Source: Borreliella yangtzensis
GTDB lineage: Bacteria; Spirochaetota; Spirochaetia; Borreliales; Borreliaceae
DNA: 64,000 nucleotides
Reading direction: 5' to 3'
NCBI RefSeq assembly: GCF_014201775.1
Contig: NZ_JACHFG010000001.1
Location: 52,445-116,444 of the forward strand
The notes under the pieces were generated by a model, which worked only from the letters and a program-made list of their open reading frames with translations, made no database searches and was not told where the DNA came from. The translations under genes and the position numbers were made by a program. Every line of letters starts with the position of its first letter. Positions within the stretch are counted from its first letter, which is position 1. Below are positions 17,763 through 29,400 of the stretch, in pieces.

Positions 17763-18540
17763 CACTATTAAGACTTTGATAATTGGGGATATAATAGGTG
17801 AAAGTGGATTAAAAAAAGTTTTTTTAAATCTTAAAAATATTAAAAATAAATATAGAATAGATTTGGTAATTGCTAATGGGGAAAATTCTTCAAATGGCTT
17901 TGGAATAACTCCAGAAATAGCAAATAATCTTTTTAGATCGGGTGTTAATGTTATTACTACTGGTAATCATGTATACTCTAATTACAAGATAAATGATTAT
18001 CTAAATAAGCAAATGTATATTTTAAGGCCAAATAATTTTTCAGATTTGTTAGATGGGCATGGTTATTGTTTTGTAACTATTAAAGATGAAAAGGTTGCTG
18101 TGATTAATGTTCAAGGGGTTTTAAATATGAATTTTATTGTTAAGAATCCTTTTGATAATGCAAAAAAATTGGTTAATATGCTAAGCAATAAGGTGAAAAC
18201 CATTTTTGTAGATTTTCATGCTGAAAGTAATTATGAAAAAGAAAGTTTTGGATATTTTTTAAATGGTTTTGTAACAGGTGTGGTTGGTACTCATACTCAT
18301 GTTATGACTAAAGATGAGAGAATATTGTCAAAAGGGACAGCTTATATTAGTGATGTTGGAATGACAGGGGGATTAAATTCTGTAATAGGATTCAATCCTG
18401 ATATTTCTCTTAAAGGCTTGCTTGAATATACTACTTTAAGAGCTGAAGTTGTGGAAGATGACACAATTTTACAAGGAGTTATTATTACTTCTAATTTAAA
18501 GACAGGCCGTGCTTTAAAAATTGAAAGAGTTCAAAAATAA
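17752..18540 (+). CDS. ymdB: YmdB-type calcineurin-like metallophosphoesterase
   Basis: The family hydrolyses 2',3'- and 3',5'-cyclic nucleotides and, in Bacillus, affects biofilm and motility decisions. The 262-residue product has the metal-binding series LIIGDIIGESG, VIANGENSSNGFG, TTGNHVY, VDFHAE and VGTHTHV, which would hold two metal ions. I choose ATG 17752; a TTG two codons earlier is also in frame. The rny-ymdB pair is also seen in many Firmicutes, which supports the call and a shared role in RNA metabolism. Confidence 0.9.
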   Translation: MQDSTIKTLIIGDIIGESGLKKVFLNLKNIKNKYRIDLVIANGENSSNGFGITPEIANNLFRSGVNVITTGNHVYSNYKINDYLNKQMYILRPNNFSDLLDGHGYCFVTIKDEKVAVINVQGVLNMNFIVKNPFDNAKKLVNMLSNKVKTIFVDFHAESNYEKESFGYFLNGFVTGVVGTHTHVMTKDERILSKGTAYISDVGMTGGLNSVIGFNPDISLKGLLEYTTLRAEVVEDDTILQGVIITSNLKTGRALKIERVQK

Positions 18541-19312
18541 TTTATTAAATATACTTTGTAAAAGGTATCCAGAAAAAACACGAAAAGAATTAATGGTTTT
18601 GATTTTAACTGGCAATATATATGTAAATTCCCATAAAGAAAAAAATCCTAAAAGGTTAATAAACAAAACAAGTAAAATAGATTTGGTTGAGAATACTTGT
18701 CAAATATTTGTATCAAGGGGAGGTTACAAGCTTTCAGAAGCTCTAAAGGATTTCAGGATCGAGGTTAAAAATAAAATTTGTGTTGATGTTGGTTCTTCAA
18801 CTGGCGGTTTTACTGATTGCCTACTACAGTGTGGTGCCAATTTTGTTTATTCAATTGATGTAGGCATTAATCAACTTTCTTATAAATTAAGAATTGACCC
18901 TAGAGTTAAAGTTTTAGAGAGAACTAATATTTTTGATATTACAGAATTTAAAATTGTGCCTAATTTTGCTGTTGTGGATGTTTCTTTTAGATCATCAATA
19001 AGTATATGTGTAAATTTAATAGACAAACTTTCTGATAATTTTATTATAGTTTTGATCAAACCTCAGTTTGAATTTAAGAGCTTAAATTTGGATATAAAAA
19101 ATTTTAATGGCATTGTGAATGGAAAGTATTTGAAGATAATTTTGCAAAATGTAATTGAAAAGTTTTATAAAAATAAATTACAAGTTAAAAATATATTGAA
19201 GTTAAAAACCAAAGGTAAAAAAGGTAATCAAGAATTTATGTTTTTAGTTACTAAATCAAGTGTTTTAAATATTGCAAACTCTATGCAATTGCTTAAAAAT
19301 ATTGAATTTTAA
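18521..19312 (+). CDS. tlyA: TlyA/hemolysin-A family rRNA 2'-O-methyltransferase
   Basis: TlyA-type enzymes methylate ribose 2'-OH of 16S and/or 23S rRNA; the hemolysin name is historical. The 263-residue protein has an S4 RNA-binding domain at the N-terminus (about 1-60, KRYPEKTRKELMVLILTGNI) and a Rossmann-like methyltransferase domain. That domain includes SRGGYKLSEALKDF, VDVGSSTGGFTDCLLQCGA for SAM binding, and FAVVDVSFRS. The TTG at 18521 inside ymdB is the only start that keeps the S4 domain whole. Its 3' end overlaps the convergent gene by four bases. Substrate positions are inferred from the family only. Confidence 0.88.
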   Translation: MKEFKNNLLNILCKRYPEKTRKELMVLILTGNIYVNSHKEKNPKRLINKTSKIDLVENTCQIFVSRGGYKLSEALKDFRIEVKNKICVDVGSSTGGFTDCLLQCGANFVYSIDVGINQLSYKLRIDPRVKVLERTNIFDITEFKIVPNFAVVDVSFRSSISICVNLIDKLSDNFIIVLIKPQFEFKSLNLDIKNFNGIVNGKYLKIILQNVIEKFYKNKLQVKNILKLKTKGKKGNQEFMFLVTKSSVLNIANSMQLLKNIEF

Positions 19313-20064
19313 TATTTGTCCAAAGTTTTTTTATTTAATATTCCTGAGAAATTTAAGTTTAATTCTTCAAGTATTATTGGATTATTTTCTATTGTTAAAA
19401 TTATTCCAATAATGCCTTTAATTTCAAGGCATGTTAAAGTTATTTGAGCAATTTGATTAATTATTCCTTCAATTCCAAAACTATTTTCATAAAATTCTTT
19501 AGATAAGTTTATTTTGGCAATTCCTTCGCTTAGGGTTAAACTTAATAGTTTGGTTTTTATAGGGATTAAGCTTAAAAAATTATTTTTCAGCTCGTATTCA
19601 TTTGGTCCTCTAATTAAAGATTTTAGTGTTTCTTCAAGAATATTTTTGTCGTAATATATGGCTCTTTTTATAGTTTGTCTTAAAAAATATCCTTCTGGGG
19701 TGACTTTTATAAAATAAAGTTTAATAAATTTTTTGTTTTTAGGGTTATTATTTCTTTGGGTTTGCTTAAATTCTGCTTCAAGTTTTTTGATTTCTGGTGG
19801 TTGGATTAAAAAACTTTCATTTTTTAGTATTTTTACATTTGTGTTTTTATTGATGTTTTTTTGGGCTTCAATTAACTTATTGCTTTGTGTTTGGCTTGAT
19901 TCAAAGAAACCGTCCTCATTATTTTTTTCCTTAAAAATATGCATAATAAGCGAATTTTTGACTATTAATAGTACACTAATTATTGTTAAAATAATAGCAA
20001 TTAGAATTAGAAGAATGTCTGATTTGGTTAAGCTTGAATTTTTTTTTCTTTTCAATATAAACAC
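19309..20064 (-). CDS. Membrane-anchored GerMN-domain protein
   Basis: The 251-residue product has a short basic start, one membrane helix (about 18-42) and a K/N-rich linker. A C-terminal domain (about 115-240) has the GerMN pattern: YFIKVTPEGYFLRQTIKRAI, LEETLKSLIRGPNEYE, and SLTLSEGIAKINLSKEFYEN. GerMN domains occur in GerM of Bacillus and in some envelope lipoproteins and probably bind peptidoglycan or partners. The start is a GTG with no clear Shine-Dalgarno. It is divergent from der and overlaps tlyA tail to tail. Function in the periplasm is inferred. Confidence 0.7.
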   Translation of the reverse strand: MFILKRKKNSSLTKSDILLILIAIILTIISVLLIVKNSLIMHIFKEKNNEDGFFESSQTQSNKLIEAQKNINKNTNVKILKNESFLIQPPEIKKLEAEFKQTQRNNNPKNKKFIKLYFIKVTPEGYFLRQTIKRAIYYDKNILEETLKSLIRGPNEYELKNNFLSLIPIKTKLLSLTLSEGIAKINLSKEFYENSFGIEGIINQIAQITLTCLEIKGIIGIILTIENNPIILEELNLNFSGILNKKTLDKY

Positions 20065-20074
20065 TCATGTGCAA

Positions 20075-20103
20075 TTGGCATAAATATTAATATTTGATAT
20101 TAT
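20075..20103 (+). promoter_or_regulatory. Sigma-70-type promoter of der
   Basis: TTGGCA (20075-20080), a 17-base spacer and TATTAT (20098-20103) each match the consensus at 5/6. The predicted start near 20110 gives a short leader carrying the AAAGAGGTG site. On the opposite strand a TATAAT covers 20104-20099 and may serve the divergent GerMN gene, so the two -10 regions overlap. Confidence 0.55.
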
Positions 20104-20141
20104 AATGGAAATATCGGAATAAATAAAGAGGTGTTTTTTCT

Positions 20142-21446
20142 TTGCTTAGTTATAAAAAGGTTCTTATTGTTGGTAGACCAAATGTTGGGAAATCTGCTTT
20201 ATTTAATCGAATTTTAGATACAAAAAGAAGTATTACTGAGGGTACTTACGGTGTTACTAGAGATTTAGTTGAAGAGGTTTGTAAGGTTGGGTCTTTTAGT
20301 TTTAAATTAATTGATACTGGTGGGTTTACTATCTTAAGAGATGAGATTAGTAAAATTGTTGTGCAAAAAGTTTTAAGCTCTTTAGAAAAAGTTGATTTAA
20401 TTTTATTGGTTTTAGATGTTAATGAAATTTTACCTGAAGATTATCAGATTATTGAAAAGCTTAGGAAATATGGTAGTAAGGTAATTTTGGTTTTAAACAA
20501 AGTAGATACTAAAGATAAGGAAATTTTAGCTCATGAATTTCATAATTTGGGGTTCAAGCGCTACTTTCTGGTTAGTGCGGCTCATTGCCGAGGTATTACC
20601 AAGCTTAGAGATTTTTTAAAGTTAGAAGTTGGTAAGGCTAATTTTGAGGGTGAAGAAGTTGATATTAAGGTTGGGATTATAGGTAAACCCAATTCAGGTA
20701 AATCTACCCTTATTAATTATTTATCTGGAAATGAAATTTCAATTGTCTCAGATCAACCTGGTACTACTAGAGATTTTATTAAAACTAAGTTCACTAAAAA
20801 TGGGAAAGTTTTTGAGATTATTGATACAGCTGGGATAAGGCGAAGGGCAAGAGTAAATGGAATTGTTGAATATTATTCTGTTAATCGGGCATTAAAAGTA
20901 ATCGACATGGTGGATATTGTGTTTTTATTGATTGATGTTAAAGAAGAATTGACTTCTCAGGATAAGAAGATTGCCCATTATGCTGCTAAAAAGGGGAAAG
21001 GAATTATTATTGTGTTTAGTAAGTGGGATCTTGTGGGAGAATCTAAAGGTTATTTTGAAGCCTTAAAGAGTCGTGTGAAATTTTTTTTTCCTATTTTAAA
21101 TTTTGCTCCTATATTTAGAATTTCTGTTCATAAGAAGATAGGCCTGAATTCTCTTTTTAAAGAAGCTTTTAAGTTAAAAAATCAGCTTGAATTTAAAACC
21201 AGTACCTCAGATTTAAATAGAATGTTGAATTTGTGGATCAAAGATTATCATTTAAATATTTCTCATAAAATAAAATACATTACACAGATTAGTGCTAATC
21301 CTGTTAAGTTTATTCTTTTTGCAAATAAAGTAAAGAATTTCCCAAATTCTTACTATAATTATTTAGTAAACAATTTACGTAAAATTGGATATAAAAACAT
21401 TCCAATTTTAGTAGAATTGAGGGAGAAAATAAGAGATTTAAAGTGA
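20142..21446 (+). CDS. der: Ribosome-assembly GTPase Der (EngA)
   Basis: Der acts in late 50S assembly. The 434-residue protein carries two tandem GTPase domains and a C-terminal KH-like domain. The first P-loop is GRPNVGKS near residue 10 with DTGG and NKVD. The second is GKPNSGKS near residue 185 with DTAG and SKWD. The start is TTG, after GAGGTG. It heads a plus-strand run through pheT, and its stop overlaps the next GTG start. Confidence 0.97.
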   Translation: MLSYKKVLIVGRPNVGKSALFNRILDTKRSITEGTYGVTRDLVEEVCKVGSFSFKLIDTGGFTILRDEISKIVVQKVLSSLEKVDLILLVLDVNEILPEDYQIIEKLRKYGSKVILVLNKVDTKDKEILAHEFHNLGFKRYFLVSAAHCRGITKLRDFLKLEVGKANFEGEEVDIKVGIIGKPNSGKSTLINYLSGNEISIVSDQPGTTRDFIKTKFTKNGKVFEIIDTAGIRRRARVNGIVEYYSVNRALKVIDMVDIVFLLIDVKEELTSQDKKIAHYAAKKGKGIIIVFSKWDLVGESKGYFEALKSRVKFFFPILNFAPIFRISVHKKIGLNSLFKEAFKLKNQLEFKTSTSDLNRMLNLWIKDYHLNISHKIKYITQISANPVKFILFANKVKNFPNSYYNYLVNNLRKIGYKNIPILVELREKIRDLK

Positions 21447-22702
21447 GATATATATTTTTGTTCTTAATAATGAAGAGTCTAAATCTTTTTGCGCTTGAGA
21501 GTTTTTTTTATGATTTTGATATAAGGACTAAGTATTCAAAATATTTTAATTCAAGCTATGTGCAAAAAAAAATAAGTCCAATAAAACATTTTATTACAGA
21601 AAATTATTACATTGAAGTTTCAAGTGCAGTTTCTTCTGGGTATGTTTATTATTCTTTTTTTAATAAAAAAAAGAATGTGGACTATATTTTTCCAGGGTCT
21701 TATGTAATTAAAGTAGGCAAGGACGGCATTGAGCAGATAAAAATATTTTTTATAAACAGAGGTGATACATTTATTAGAATAAAGTCTGCAAAATTTTCTT
21801 CTAGTGCTGATTTTTATTTAGTAAATACTTTAATTTATAAAGATGTTAGATTGCCTTTTAAGATTGAAGACATTGCAGTAATTTCTCTTGGAAATATAAT
21901 AAATTATATTTCCAAGGTTATTGATTTTAGGTATTTTATTCCTGAATATTTTGATATTTATAAAAATATTTTTAATATGGCAATTAGTTTAAGGAAAGCT
22001 CTTGCAGCTTTCCCTATTGCCGAGGTTATTGATGGCGCAATGGATGAGACTGGTAAAATGGTACATATAAAAACTGGGTTATTGCAAAAAGATGCTGTGG
22101 GATTTAATTGTTCAGGATTTGTTAAATGGGTAGCAGATTCGATTTATAAATCAATGACGGGACGACTTTTAAAAATTAACGATCTTAAGCTTAAACATAT
22201 TGGCGTTAGAGGTAGTGTTTTTACTAAAAGTCAGGAGTTTAATAAGGATCCTTTTTTTGGTCTTGATTGGATTCGTAATATTGCCTATAGAATAAGTAAT
22301 ATTGATGCAGATTTGAATTTATCTAAAGTTAAAGAAAATGATGTTAATAATATTAAATTTTTTGATTATATTGACAATCGTGGCTATAAAATTGAAAATT
22401 TAGAGTTTTTATTATATAGTTTGGCCTTAGATGAGCCTGGATATATTTATTTTGGATCTATTAGCACGGGTGTTGGTAGTTTATCAAATATGGTGCTTCA
22501 TAAACATGTTGTTTTGTTTCTTCCATTTCTTGATGAAAACAGGATTTTTAGAGTTTCTGTTAATGAGGTTAATGCCGAGACTTCAATCAAGTCTCTTCAA
22601 AAAAGATATCCAAAATCTTATATTCATTTAGTTAGAGTTAAGGCTCCTGAAAATTTATCGATAGTACCTATACCTATAAAGGCAAATAATCAAACACCAT
22701 GA
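21443..22702 (+). CDS. Exported hypothetical protein with an NlpC/P60-like cysteine motif
   Basis: The 419-residue product starts with a hydrophobic segment (about 2-17) that looks like a signal peptide. It has no close family that I can name. In the second half, AVGFNCSGFVKWVAD places C223 in a context like the catalytic Cys of NlpC/P60 cell-wall peptidases. The stretch VLHKHVVLFLPF supplies H353/H355 as candidate partners. A periplasmic peptidoglycan hydrolase is therefore possible but not established. The GTG start overlaps der by four bases, and the stop overlaps the HAD gene by four, so all three are probably co-translated. Confidence 0.6.
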   Translation: MRYIFLFLIMKSLNLFALESFFYDFDIRTKYSKYFNSSYVQKKISPIKHFITENYYIEVSSAVSSGYVYYSFFNKKKNVDYIFPGSYVIKVGKDGIEQIKIFFINRGDTFIRIKSAKFSSSADFYLVNTLIYKDVRLPFKIEDIAVISLGNIINYISKVIDFRYFIPEYFDIYKNIFNMAISLRKALAAFPIAEVIDGAMDETGKMVHIKTGLLQKDAVGFNCSGFVKWVADSIYKSMTGRLLKINDLKLKHIGVRGSVFTKSQEFNKDPFFGLDWIRNIAYRISNIDADLNLSKVKENDVNNIKFFDYIDNRGYKIENLEFLLYSLALDEPGYIYFGSISTGVGSLSNMVLHKHVVLFLPFLDENRIFRVSVNEVNAETSIKSLQKRYPKSYIHLVRVKAPENLSIVPIPIKANNQTP

Positions 22703-23385
22703 TTAAAGCTGTAATATTTGATTTAGATGGCACTTTGTATCCTGAGGTGGATAGAAATAAATTAATGTTTTTTGAATTTTTTACTAATGTCAAGTTTTTT
22801 TTAGCTTTTAAACAGGTTAGAAAAAAGATACGAATTTTACAAAATAATCAATTCTCGCCTTCAAATAGGGATGAATTATTTTCTCTTCAGGTTAAAATGC
22901 TTGCGGAGCATTTAAATCTTGATGAGAAACGGTGTGCTTTTTTATTAAATAAAATATATTACAGTCAAAATTTTAGCGATAAGTTTAAAAAGCTTAAACC
23001 ATATCCTGGGGTTCAAGATTTAATTTATTGGCTTAAATTTGAGGGAATGAAATTGGGTGTAATGTCAGATTTTCCTATTTTGGGCCGTGTCAAAAATTTA
23101 TTGGGAATTCAAGATAGTTTTTGGGATATTCTTTATTCTTCAGAAGATACCGGATATTTAAAACCACATAAAACACCTTTTTTAAAAATTATTGAGGATT
23201 TAAATTTAAGTAGTAATAGTATCTTGTATGTAGGAAATTCTTATGAATATGACATTTTGGGTGCTAAAAATGTTTCAATGAAAGCAGCTTTTTTTTCAAA
23301 AAAAAATATAAATTGCAAAAGGATTATAGATTTTATTTTTTATAATTATAAAGACTTAAGAGAATATATACGTTTGAATATATAG
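22699..23385 (+). CDS. HAD-superfamily phosphatase-like hydrolase
   Basis: The 228-residue protein has the full HAD set. VIFDLDGTLY carries nucleophile D8 and acid D10, GVMSDFP is motif II, a lysine in YLKPHKTPF is motif III, and YVGNSYEYDILGAKN is motif IV. A helical cap lies between motifs I and II (about 20-100). It would dephosphorylate a small metabolite; nothing here identifies the substrate. The start ATG overlaps the previous stop as ATGA. Confidence 0.85.
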   Translation: MIKAVIFDLDGTLYPEVDRNKLMFFEFFTNVKFFLAFKQVRKKIRILQNNQFSPSNRDELFSLQVKMLAEHLNLDEKRCAFLLNKIYYSQNFSDKFKKLKPYPGVQDLIYWLKFEGMKLGVMSDFPILGRVKNLLGIQDSFWDILYSSEDTGYLKPHKTPFLKIIEDLNLSSNSILYVGNSYEYDILGAKNVSMKAAFFSKKNINCKRIIDFIFYNYKDLREYIRLNI

Positions 23386-23404
23386 AATATGGGTAAAATA
23401 TTTT

Positions 23405-26400
23405 ATGATAGATTTTGCAACTATTTTAGTTAACCTTTTTGTGGTTTCAATAGTTTTGTTTGTCTATAGGCAATATGATAAACGTTCTAGAGCGTTAGAT
23501 AAAATTAAAAAGTTCATTGATCTTGCAAAGGTTAATCTTGAAGATTTTATTGAAGATAAAACAAAAGAAATTAATGATCTTGCTGTTGATATGGAAGCTT
23601 ATCAAAGATCTAGTATAGAAATAATAAAAAAGATTGACGAAGTTCAGCAAAAGATTAAAAACAAAAGCAATGATTTTGCAGAGGTTGAAAAAAAGATAGC
23701 TTATCATGATTCCATGCTTAAGGATCTTGATGAAATGACCTTTAAGGTTCAAGAGAATATACAAAGATTGCAAGTTGATGGGAAAATAGTAGATAAACTT
23801 TCAAAAACTTTAAAAGGATTTAATACTCAGATTGATTCAGTTGAATCAAATTTAAATTCAGTGTTAGAAAAATTTGACAAGACTAATAAAGAAAATCTTG
23901 AATCTATTAAAATTGCTAGTTGGGAAAAGTTTGATATTAATATTAAGGATCTTGTTTTAAAAATGGATAATTTGAATAAAGAGATTGATCTTTATTCAAA
24001 AGATTTGACAAATATTGAAGAGAGAAAAAAAGATATTTTAGTTAAGGGGAATGAGAAATTAGATTTAGAATTTAACGATTTTCTTGAAAAAGTTGAATTT
24101 AATATTAGCAAATATAACAAAGAGATAGAAAGTTCTTTTAGTTTTTATGAAAATAAATACAAGTTAATAGAAGATTCTATAGAGCTTATTATGGAGAGTG
24201 TAAAAAATAAAATTAATGAGAAAGAAGATTTTATTTTAAATAGACTGAATGAAGAATTGCAAAATAAATTTAAGGATATTTTTACATACGTTGATGATCG
24301 TTCTAAGGAAATTCAAGATAAACTTGAGGGTAAATTAATTTTGGTAGATGATGAAATTTCTTCTATGAGTTCTTCTTTCAAGGACAATGTTTATTCAAGG
24401 ATTAATTCTCTTGAAGAGTCAATACGAATAGAGATGGGAAAGTATGAGGAGCAGGTTGATAATGTTTTTGATAAATTTAGATCTCAACTTGAGCTGAATC
24501 TTAAAAATATTTATGAGGATTATGAAGATAAAATAAGTCAAGTTGATAAAAATATTAGAGAAAGAGTAGAGCTTAGTTTGTTAGATTTGAATTCTAAAAT
24601 GGAAAGTGTTCAGGTAGGTGCTATTGATTTAATGAAGAGACTTGAAGATGATTCTAATGGAATGTATCTTCAATTTAAAAATAAGTTTGGAGAAGATATT
24701 GAAGTATTTAGTGAAGGTTTTAAAAGTGATATTAATCAACTTAAAATGCAATTAGAATCTCAACTTTTAGATGTTGATTCTAATATTCAAGAAAAGCTTG
24801 TTAAGCTTAATGATAATTTGATTTTTAATTTTGAAGAAATTGATGGCAGACTTAATAATAATTATTCAAATTTAAGTGATAATATAAATGCCAAGTATAA
24901 GGATCTTTTTGAATCTTTGGATTCTAGCAGCTCCAAATTTAAAGATCAAATGGAATCTAAATATAAAGGCTTTACAGATAAATTGACATCAGAAATGGAT
25001 GGGTTTTCTTTAATTTATGGTGAGAAATTTGATGTACTCTCTCAAGAAGCAGTTAATAATTATCAAGAATTTCAAGATTTAAATAAAAAATTAGAAAATG
25101 AAATTGGATCTTTTTGGAATTTTTTTGAAAAAAAACAAGAAATTTTAAAGCAAGATTTTAACACTAGTTTAAATAACATTAAAGATGAAATTGGGAAAAA
25201 TATATTAGAGTTTAAGGATCGTTATTACGATGAAGTAAATATTTTTGTTAGTCAGCTAGAGGAAAGTAAGCTTCAATATTCAAAGTGGCATGGTGAAATG
25301 GATTCTAATTTAAAAAACATTGAATCTCAAATAAATAAAACAAATGAGGAATTTTTAAGTTTAATTCAGATTCAAAAAGACAAAGGAATAGAGCTTAGTG
25401 AGAATGTTTTTAATGATCTTTCAGAGCATATTCAGAAAAAAGCTATTGATATGCATGGTAGTTGGAAAGATGAGCTTATTGCTTTAAATAAATCATTACT
25501 TGATATTAAGATTTCTAGTGAAGAGCTACTTTCGTCTGCTACTTTAAAAATAGAAAATTTAGAAAAAGATGTTAATGATAGGATGGAATATGTTTTGTTA
25601 AAAACAGGTGATATTGAGAGCTTGGTTATAGAAAAATATAAAGAATTAAAGGATATGTCATATTCACAAAGTGATGGGGCTATATTAGAAATTAAAGAAT
25701 TTATTAATAGGCAAACCGAAATAATTAAAAATAAAAGTGTATTTATGCTTGAGGATTTGAACAAAAAATTTGATGATAAGAATAATTTTGTTATAAGTAA
25801 AATTGAAGAGTGTGATTATAAATTAAAAGATTTTAAGATCGAATCAGAAGATATTTTGAATAATTTTAAATCTGATCTTAATGAGTTTATTGAATCAAAA
25901 CTGCAAATTGTCTCTAATATAAAATCAGATAATCAAAAGCAAATTGATGATTTTTTAGATAGAATTTCTAAAGATATTTTAAATAGTAAAGATTCAATTA
26001 ATAATGAAATAGACAGCAAGCTTAGTGATTGGCAGGGCAAATTAAACGAAATAACTGTTAAAATTGAAAATTTATTGTCTTCGGGCAAAGTGGATCTGGA
26101 TTTAATAGATTCTGAGGTGACTACAAAAATTAAAGATCTTAAATTTTCCATAGAAAGTCTTGAGAGTTATTATCTTGAGAAAATAGATGAGTTTAGAAAT
26201 CAAGGCTCTATATATTCTGACGAGCTTTTGCAAGATATAATGAACCATTTTAATAAAGAAACTAAAGACCTTGAGGAAAATTTGTCAAAAAAGTTTGCTG
26301 TAGTTTTAAATAATTCAGAGGAATTTGTTAAAGAGGTTGATAGTCTTTTGCAGGATAAAAGAACCGATATTGCTTCTTTTCAGGCTAATATAGACATTAC

Positions 26401-29400
26401 TCTTGATTCTCTTAGTGTAAAGTTTAATGATATAAACAAAGAAATTAATGGAAAATATAATGAGGTAATATCTAATTATAGAGGGTATTCAGAAAAGATT
26501 TCTAGTAAACTTGAAAATGAAATAATGAATGAGATTGAAAATCTAAACAGAAGATTAACAGATAGAATAGATAGTCTTAGTAGAGGTATGGATGAAAATC
26601 TTCAAAAACTTAAAGAATCTTTTGATGTATCAAAATATCAAGTTGAAAAATTTGAATTAAAAGTTAAAGATTTAACAGATGATGGAGAAGCAAAAATTAG
26701 TGAGTTTGTCAAAGAGATTGAGCAGTATTATAAATCTAAATTAGAGGAAGCAATTGATTATAGAAGAATGATTGATAGTGATATTATGCAAGCAAAAGAG
26801 AGGTTTGGAGAGATAACAAATGATCTTAAAAATAATATTGAGACTAAGTCTGAATTTTTAAATGATCTTTATAAGGAAAGATTTAAACTTATTGAGAGTA
26901 ATTTTGAAGAGAGATATTCTACTTTTTTAATTGAAAGTGAGGGAGCTATTTCAAAAATTAGAGATGAAATCTATAAAACACTTACAAATAATGATGAAAA
27001 TTTGCAAATTAAGATTTCTGAAATGGATCATAATTTTGAGATAATAGAGCGAAGATCGAAAGATATTTTAGACCTTGAAAAAGAATTACAAGATAAAATT
27101 CAAGATTGTTACAGTGTTATAAATTCTCAATTTGTAGAGATTAAGGCAAATGTTGACGAGAATATAAAAAATCATTTTGAGGTTTGTATAAAAAAGGTAA
27201 ACACTTTAATTGATGATGATATTGTAAAGTATGAAAATGAAATTCATAAAAAAATTGATTCTTTACAATCGATTGAGAATACTTTTGATAGCATAGAGAA
27301 AAATTTGAATGATAAGATAAATGGATGTATTGATAAAATAGCTAATGATTTTAATCTTAAGTACATTGAACTTGAAGAGAGGTGCAATAAAGAGCAATTG
27401 AATTTGGAAAGCAAAATTGACAACAAAATCAAAGCTATTGATAATTTAGCTTTAAGTCAATATGATAGCCTTGAGAAACAGTATGTTGATATGCATGATG
27501 AGTTTTTAGATAGATCAAATTCTTATATTTCAACTTTAAGTGAAGAATTTAAACATTCAAATAAAGAGATGATTTTAGAACTTGAATCTCAATTAAAAAA
27601 TCTTAAAAATCTCGAATCTAATTTAAATAATATTGAGAAGGATGTTATTAGATTAAAAGAAGAGTCTTATCACAATGTTTCGTCTCATCTTAAGCTGTTA
27701 GAAGAAGATTTTTTTAAAGATTTAAAAATTAGAGGCGAAGAGCTTAAATATTCTTTGGAAAACTTTGCTGCTTCATATAATGATAAAATTCAAAGCTTAG
27801 AATATAATTTGTCTAAAAATTTGGAAAACAAAACAGAACTTATCCAAAATTTCCATTTAGATATTGAACAAAAAATGAAAAATGATAAAGAAAATTTTTA
27901 TTTAGATTTTACTAAAGAATTTTCTTCTAAAAAAAAAGATATTGAGAGTGAAATAGCTTTAATTGAAACCAATATTACTGGGAAAGTAGACGAATTTATT
28001 AATTTTGTAAATAATAAGCAAAATATTATTGATTCTTGGTTTTTAAATATTAAAGATGATGTAAAAAATTGGCAAGAAAAATCTTATGGTGCAATAGAGA
28101 AGAAAATAAATCTTGCTGAACTTGGGATTAAATCATTTGAGAATGATATTATTAATGTTAAACTTGATTTAAAATCTTTTAAAGATGATTTTGAGATTAA
28201 GGCTGAAGAGATTTTTGGCAATTTGCAAAGCGAGGCTAAGAAAATTGAACAATCAGTACATCTTGATTTTAAAAATATTGGTGAGTCATTAAACCTTAAA
28301 GTTTTAGATCTTGAAAAATTTGTTGATTTTAAAGTAGAAAATATAGATGAAAGGGTTAATAAGAAAACCGAAGACATTTTGGTCCAAGCAGAAGTGAAAT
28401 TTTTGACTCAGCAAAAGAATCTTGAAGATAGAATTTTTGAGCTTAATCAAAAATTAGAGCATGAATTTACTATCTTGTCTTCTAATCTTGATAAAGTAAG
28501 GCAAGAAATGGTTGATGTAATTTCTAATGATAAAGAAAGTTTTGAAGGTCAAATTGAATTAATGCATAAAAGTATTTTAGAATTTTCCGAAAGAATTAGT
28601 TTATACAGGGCTAATATTGAGGCATCAATTGAGAATGAATATAATTCTTTTTCTAAGTCTATAAAATCAGATTTTGGTTTATTTGAGGATGAGCTTAAAA
28701 AAAGTTTAAAACATTCAACGCTGGAGATTGAAACTATAAAGAATGACTTACAAGAGCAAATTGATAAATTTGAAGTTGAATTCAGGAAAAATCATAAAGA
28801 GTTATTAAAAGAAGTTGATACCAATATTTTAGAACTTGAATCTAAAATATTGAATTGTGATGTTAAGTTTAATAAATTTGTTAGTGACATTAAAGACAAT
28901 TTGGTTGAATATAAATCTGATTTGAGAGAAAAATTTGAAGAGAGTTATAATAAAATAAATTTTCAAGTCGAAAATTTTAAAAAGTTAGATGCTGAGCTTG
29001 AAAAAAATAATTTGATATTTTTAGAGGCTTACTCTCTTAAGGACAAGTTAGAAAAATTATGGGAAACTTTAAAAAGCGAGATAGATGTTGCTCATGAATA
29101 TAAAAATAATTTTGAAAATGTTAACAAAGAGTTCTATAGTATTCAAAAAGAAACATTAGGTATTATTGAAACTTTTAATGAGTTAAAGTTGGAACAGAAA
29201 TCTATTAAAGCTATTAAGAATGATTTTAATAGATTTTTTGAATTTTACGCTACATTTGATGGTAGATATAAGAGCTTAATCGAATCTTATGATGAAATGC
29301 AAATTTATAAAGCCAAAATAAAAGAGATAGCTGACGAGCAGAGAACTATTCTTGATAATTATGAAAGAATTAGCAATAAGGAGAGTATATTAAAAAGTAC

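Noticed and set aside
25432..25764. Antisense open frames of 60-110 codons inside the giant coiled-coil gene
   Set aside because: They are serine/leucine-rich mirrors of the Lys/Glu/Asp coding strand, have no ribosome-binding site and no independent codon pattern.
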